Below, one piece after another: positions 22,643 through 23,651 of a stretch of DNA of 23,651 nucleotides. Each line of letters begins with the position of its first letter. Within the stretch, counting starts at the first letter, position 1. Source of the DNA: a virus. Both the position numbers and the translations under genes were made by a program. The stretch spans positions 1 through 23,651 of IMG/VR virus record IMGVR_UViG_3300046010_011757. One strand, given 5' to 3'. The notes under the pieces are model-generated. The model had not been told where the DNA came from and ran no database searches. It saw only the letters and a program-made list of their open reading frames with translations.

Positions 22643-22935
22643 GTCGCAAAGCTGTTCTCGAGCGCATGCTGGGCAAGAAGGCCGCCAAGCGGTTTGTTCC
22701 TAAGCCCATTGCCCTAGGGCTGCCCACCGAGTTCATCGACCAGGTGGTCGGAGTGGAACTTGCTAAGGCCCACGGCTCACTGACCAAGGACCTCCGGGCC
22801 CGCAAGCGGGGCAGCAGCATCGCGCTTTTTGATACGGACAAGGATCGGGATGTCGAAATTATCCAATCGCACCTCCAGGCCTTCGAGACCGTCGCAGGGT
22901 ACTACGGTGTTCCTCTGGGCCGGCGTAGTGTATAA
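22639..22935 (+). CDS. Small basic protein, unknown function (98 aa)
   Basis: ATG 22639 overlaps the previous TGA, with GGAGG 7 bases upstream. The N-terminal third is basic (SRKAVLERMLGKKAAKRF). The middle LPTEFIDQVVGVELAKAHGSLTK and the end DVEIIQSHLQAFETVAGYYGVPL are helical. Possibly a small nucleic acid-binding or regulatory protein, but no known motif is visible. It ends the long coupled gene train; a 33-base gap follows. Confidence 0.62.
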   Translation: MSRKAVLERMLGKKAAKRFVPKPIALGLPTEFIDQVVGVELAKAHGSLTKDLRARKRGSSIALFDTDKDRDVEIIQSHLQAFETVAGYYGVPLGRRSV

Positions 22936-22936
22936 A
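22931..22936 (+). promoter_or_regulatory. Possible -10 box before the small membrane protein genes
   Basis: TATAAA overlaps the stop of the previous gene, 33 bases before the ATG at 22969. A start near 22943 would leave a short leader containing AAGGAG. No convincing -35 box is found at 16-18 bases upstream (TGTTCC region), so this is weak. Confidence 0.22.
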
Positions 22937-22968
22937 GGCGTCCGAAAGAAGAAACGAAGGAGAATTTC

Positions 22969-23109
22969 ATGACCAGCGTTGTTCTGCTCTTGTTTTTTAT
23001 CGTGTGTGGGGGTATAACTTGGTTCCTGCGTAACAGACGCAGGCCGATCGACCCGCATCTCCCGAAACCCAACTGGAGATGCTCGAGAGGCGGAAGAGAC
23101 TATTTCTAA
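22969..23109 (+). CDS. Tiny membrane protein (46 aa)
   Basis: ATG 22969 has AAGGAG at 22957-22962, 6 bases upstream. Residues 2-20 (TSVVLLLFFIVCGGITWFL) form one membrane helix. RNRRR then follows as a positive stop, so the C-terminal 25 residues (RPIDPHLPKPNWRCSRGG...) should face the cytoplasm. No homolog recognised. A role in lysis timing, superinfection exclusion or membrane anchoring is possible, but the sequence does not decide. Confidence 0.6.
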   Translation: MTSVVLLLFFIVCGGITWFLRNRRRPIDPHLPKPNWRCSRGGRDYF

Positions 23110-23142
23110 TCCATTGTCAGAAAGCCCAGAAAGGAGATTGTT

Positions 23143-23373
23143 GTGGAAGACGACACAAAGTGTTTTGTTGCTTTTTTCGTGGTTCTTGGTTTCGTGGTCC
23201 TTGGTCTGTTCGCGTACTGCGCGTATGACCTGCACATGAGGACGTCGTACCTCAGTGGCGCCTCGGATCCGATTGCCGCGGCCTGTGCCTACGACTCCAG
23301 CGAGGAGGCGTTCCCGCCCTCTTGCGTCGCTCACCTCTACCAGCAGAAGGAAGTCATCAATGCCATCCGTTAA
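23143..23373 (+). CDS. Small membrane protein with possible disulphide in C-terminal domain (76 aa)
   Basis: GTG 23143 has AAGGAG 6 bases upstream. Residues about 7-28 (CFVAFFVVLGFVVLGLFAYC) form one membrane helix after an acidic N terminus (MEDDTK). The remaining 48 residues, with C48 and C61 spaced for a disulphide, probably lie in the periplasm because the acidic N terminus and lack of basic residues before the helix favour N-in. No family is recognised. It overlaps the next gene by 14 bases. Confidence 0.6.
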   Translation: MEDDTKCFVAFFVVLGFVVLGLFAYCAYDLHMRTSYLSGASDPIAAACAYDSSEEAFPPSCVAHLYQQKEVINAIR

Positions 23374-23651
23374 GAAGTCCAGGAAGTCGGCCGCTCAAAA
23401 GGCCCTCCAGTGGTTCCTCGATAACCCCGGCGCCAAGGTCGGTAGCGTTGCCAAACGCTTCAAGATCTCCGTTCCCTACGCCTACAAGCTCCGCGCAGAG
23501 GCGGCAGGGGAGGCGCAGGTAAACGTGATCCCCGGCGAGCCCGTCATGGTTCTCGATTCCAGTTCGTACGACGACCTGAGTGCGGGGTACACGAAGAACC
23601 TCGCCAAGGCGGGGGCGCAGGGGGCGCAGAAGACGATAGACCTGGTGCTCT
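23360..23651 (+). CDS. Helix-turn-helix protein, N-terminal part (3' end outside window)
   Basis: ATG 23360 has AAGGAAG 6 bases upstream and overlaps the previous gene. The open frame runs to the window edge (97 codons). After a basic start (MPSVKKSRKSAAQKALQ), residues about 27-46 (VGSVAKRFKISVPYAYKLRA) read as a helix-turn-helix. The next segment (VNVIPGEPVMVLDSSSYDDL) is beta-like, and GYTKNLAKAGAQGAQKTIDL follows. It could be a regulator or a small-terminase-like DNA-binding protein; the missing C terminus prevents a decision. Confidence 0.6.
   Translation, partial: MPSVKKSRKSAAQKALQWFLDNPGAKVGSVAKRFKISVPYAYKLRAEAAGEAQVNVIPGEPVMVLDSSSYDDLSAGYTKNLAKAGAQGAQKTIDLVL

Overview
The window looks like part of the genome of an uncultured tailed bacteriophage. 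Genes are packed almost end to end and many overlap by 1-4 bases. Large repetitive virion-type proteins lie next to a replication module (family A DNA polymerase, primase, UvrD-type and SNF2-type helicases, PD-(D/E)XK nuclease), followed by a long run of tiny unknown genes. There is no rRNA, tRNA, insertion sequence, CRISPR array or housekeeping gene that I can see, and no intergenic stretch over about 85 bases. The DNA is fairly GC rich with strong AAGGAG/GGAGG ribosome binding sites, so the host is probably a proteobacterium. A freshwater Burkholderiales host is my guess from the style of the small orphan genes; nothing here proves it.

Layout. (1) 1-8655, plus strand: virion genes. These are the tail end of a gene with an SDSIPAMLSDGEFV motif, a 789-aa Gln/Ala/Gly repeat protein, a 687-aa protein with a Pro/Gly linker, and a 1344-aa protein that may be an internal or ejection protein. 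(2) 8652-10801, minus strand: an SNF2-family helicase followed by a PD-(D/E)XK exonuclease-type protein. The nuclease gene converges on the virion operon and shares a CTAG with it, so both stop codons lie in one palindrome. (3) 10801-10886: a divergent control region with overlapping candidate promoters and a small dyad. (4) 10886-17974, plus strand: the replication module. It holds two conserved phage proteins of unknown function, a candidate ssDNA-binding protein, an archaeo-eukaryotic-type primase, two small proteins, a UvrD/Rep-like helicase and a family A DNA polymerase with Leu at the position equivalent to E. coli Phe762. (5) 17975-18864: a possible second promoter, a basic ribbon-helix-helix-like protein, a small protein and a one-finger zinc protein. 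(6) 18869-22935: a train of sixteen small genes, nearly all joined by ATGA or GTGA overlaps. (7) 22936-23651: two small membrane proteins and the start of a helix-turn-helix protein that runs off the window.

The most interesting part is region 6. Several genes are paralogous mosaics: N-terminal and C-terminal halves are reassorted between neighbours, and the joints have a fixed structure in which the last codons of one gene are also the ribosome binding site and start overlap of the next. It looks like a self-compatible cassette array in which pieces can be gained, lost or swapped without breaking translational coupling. No function can be assigned to these small proteins from sequence alone; a role in early host takeover or anti-defence is only a guess from their position and style.
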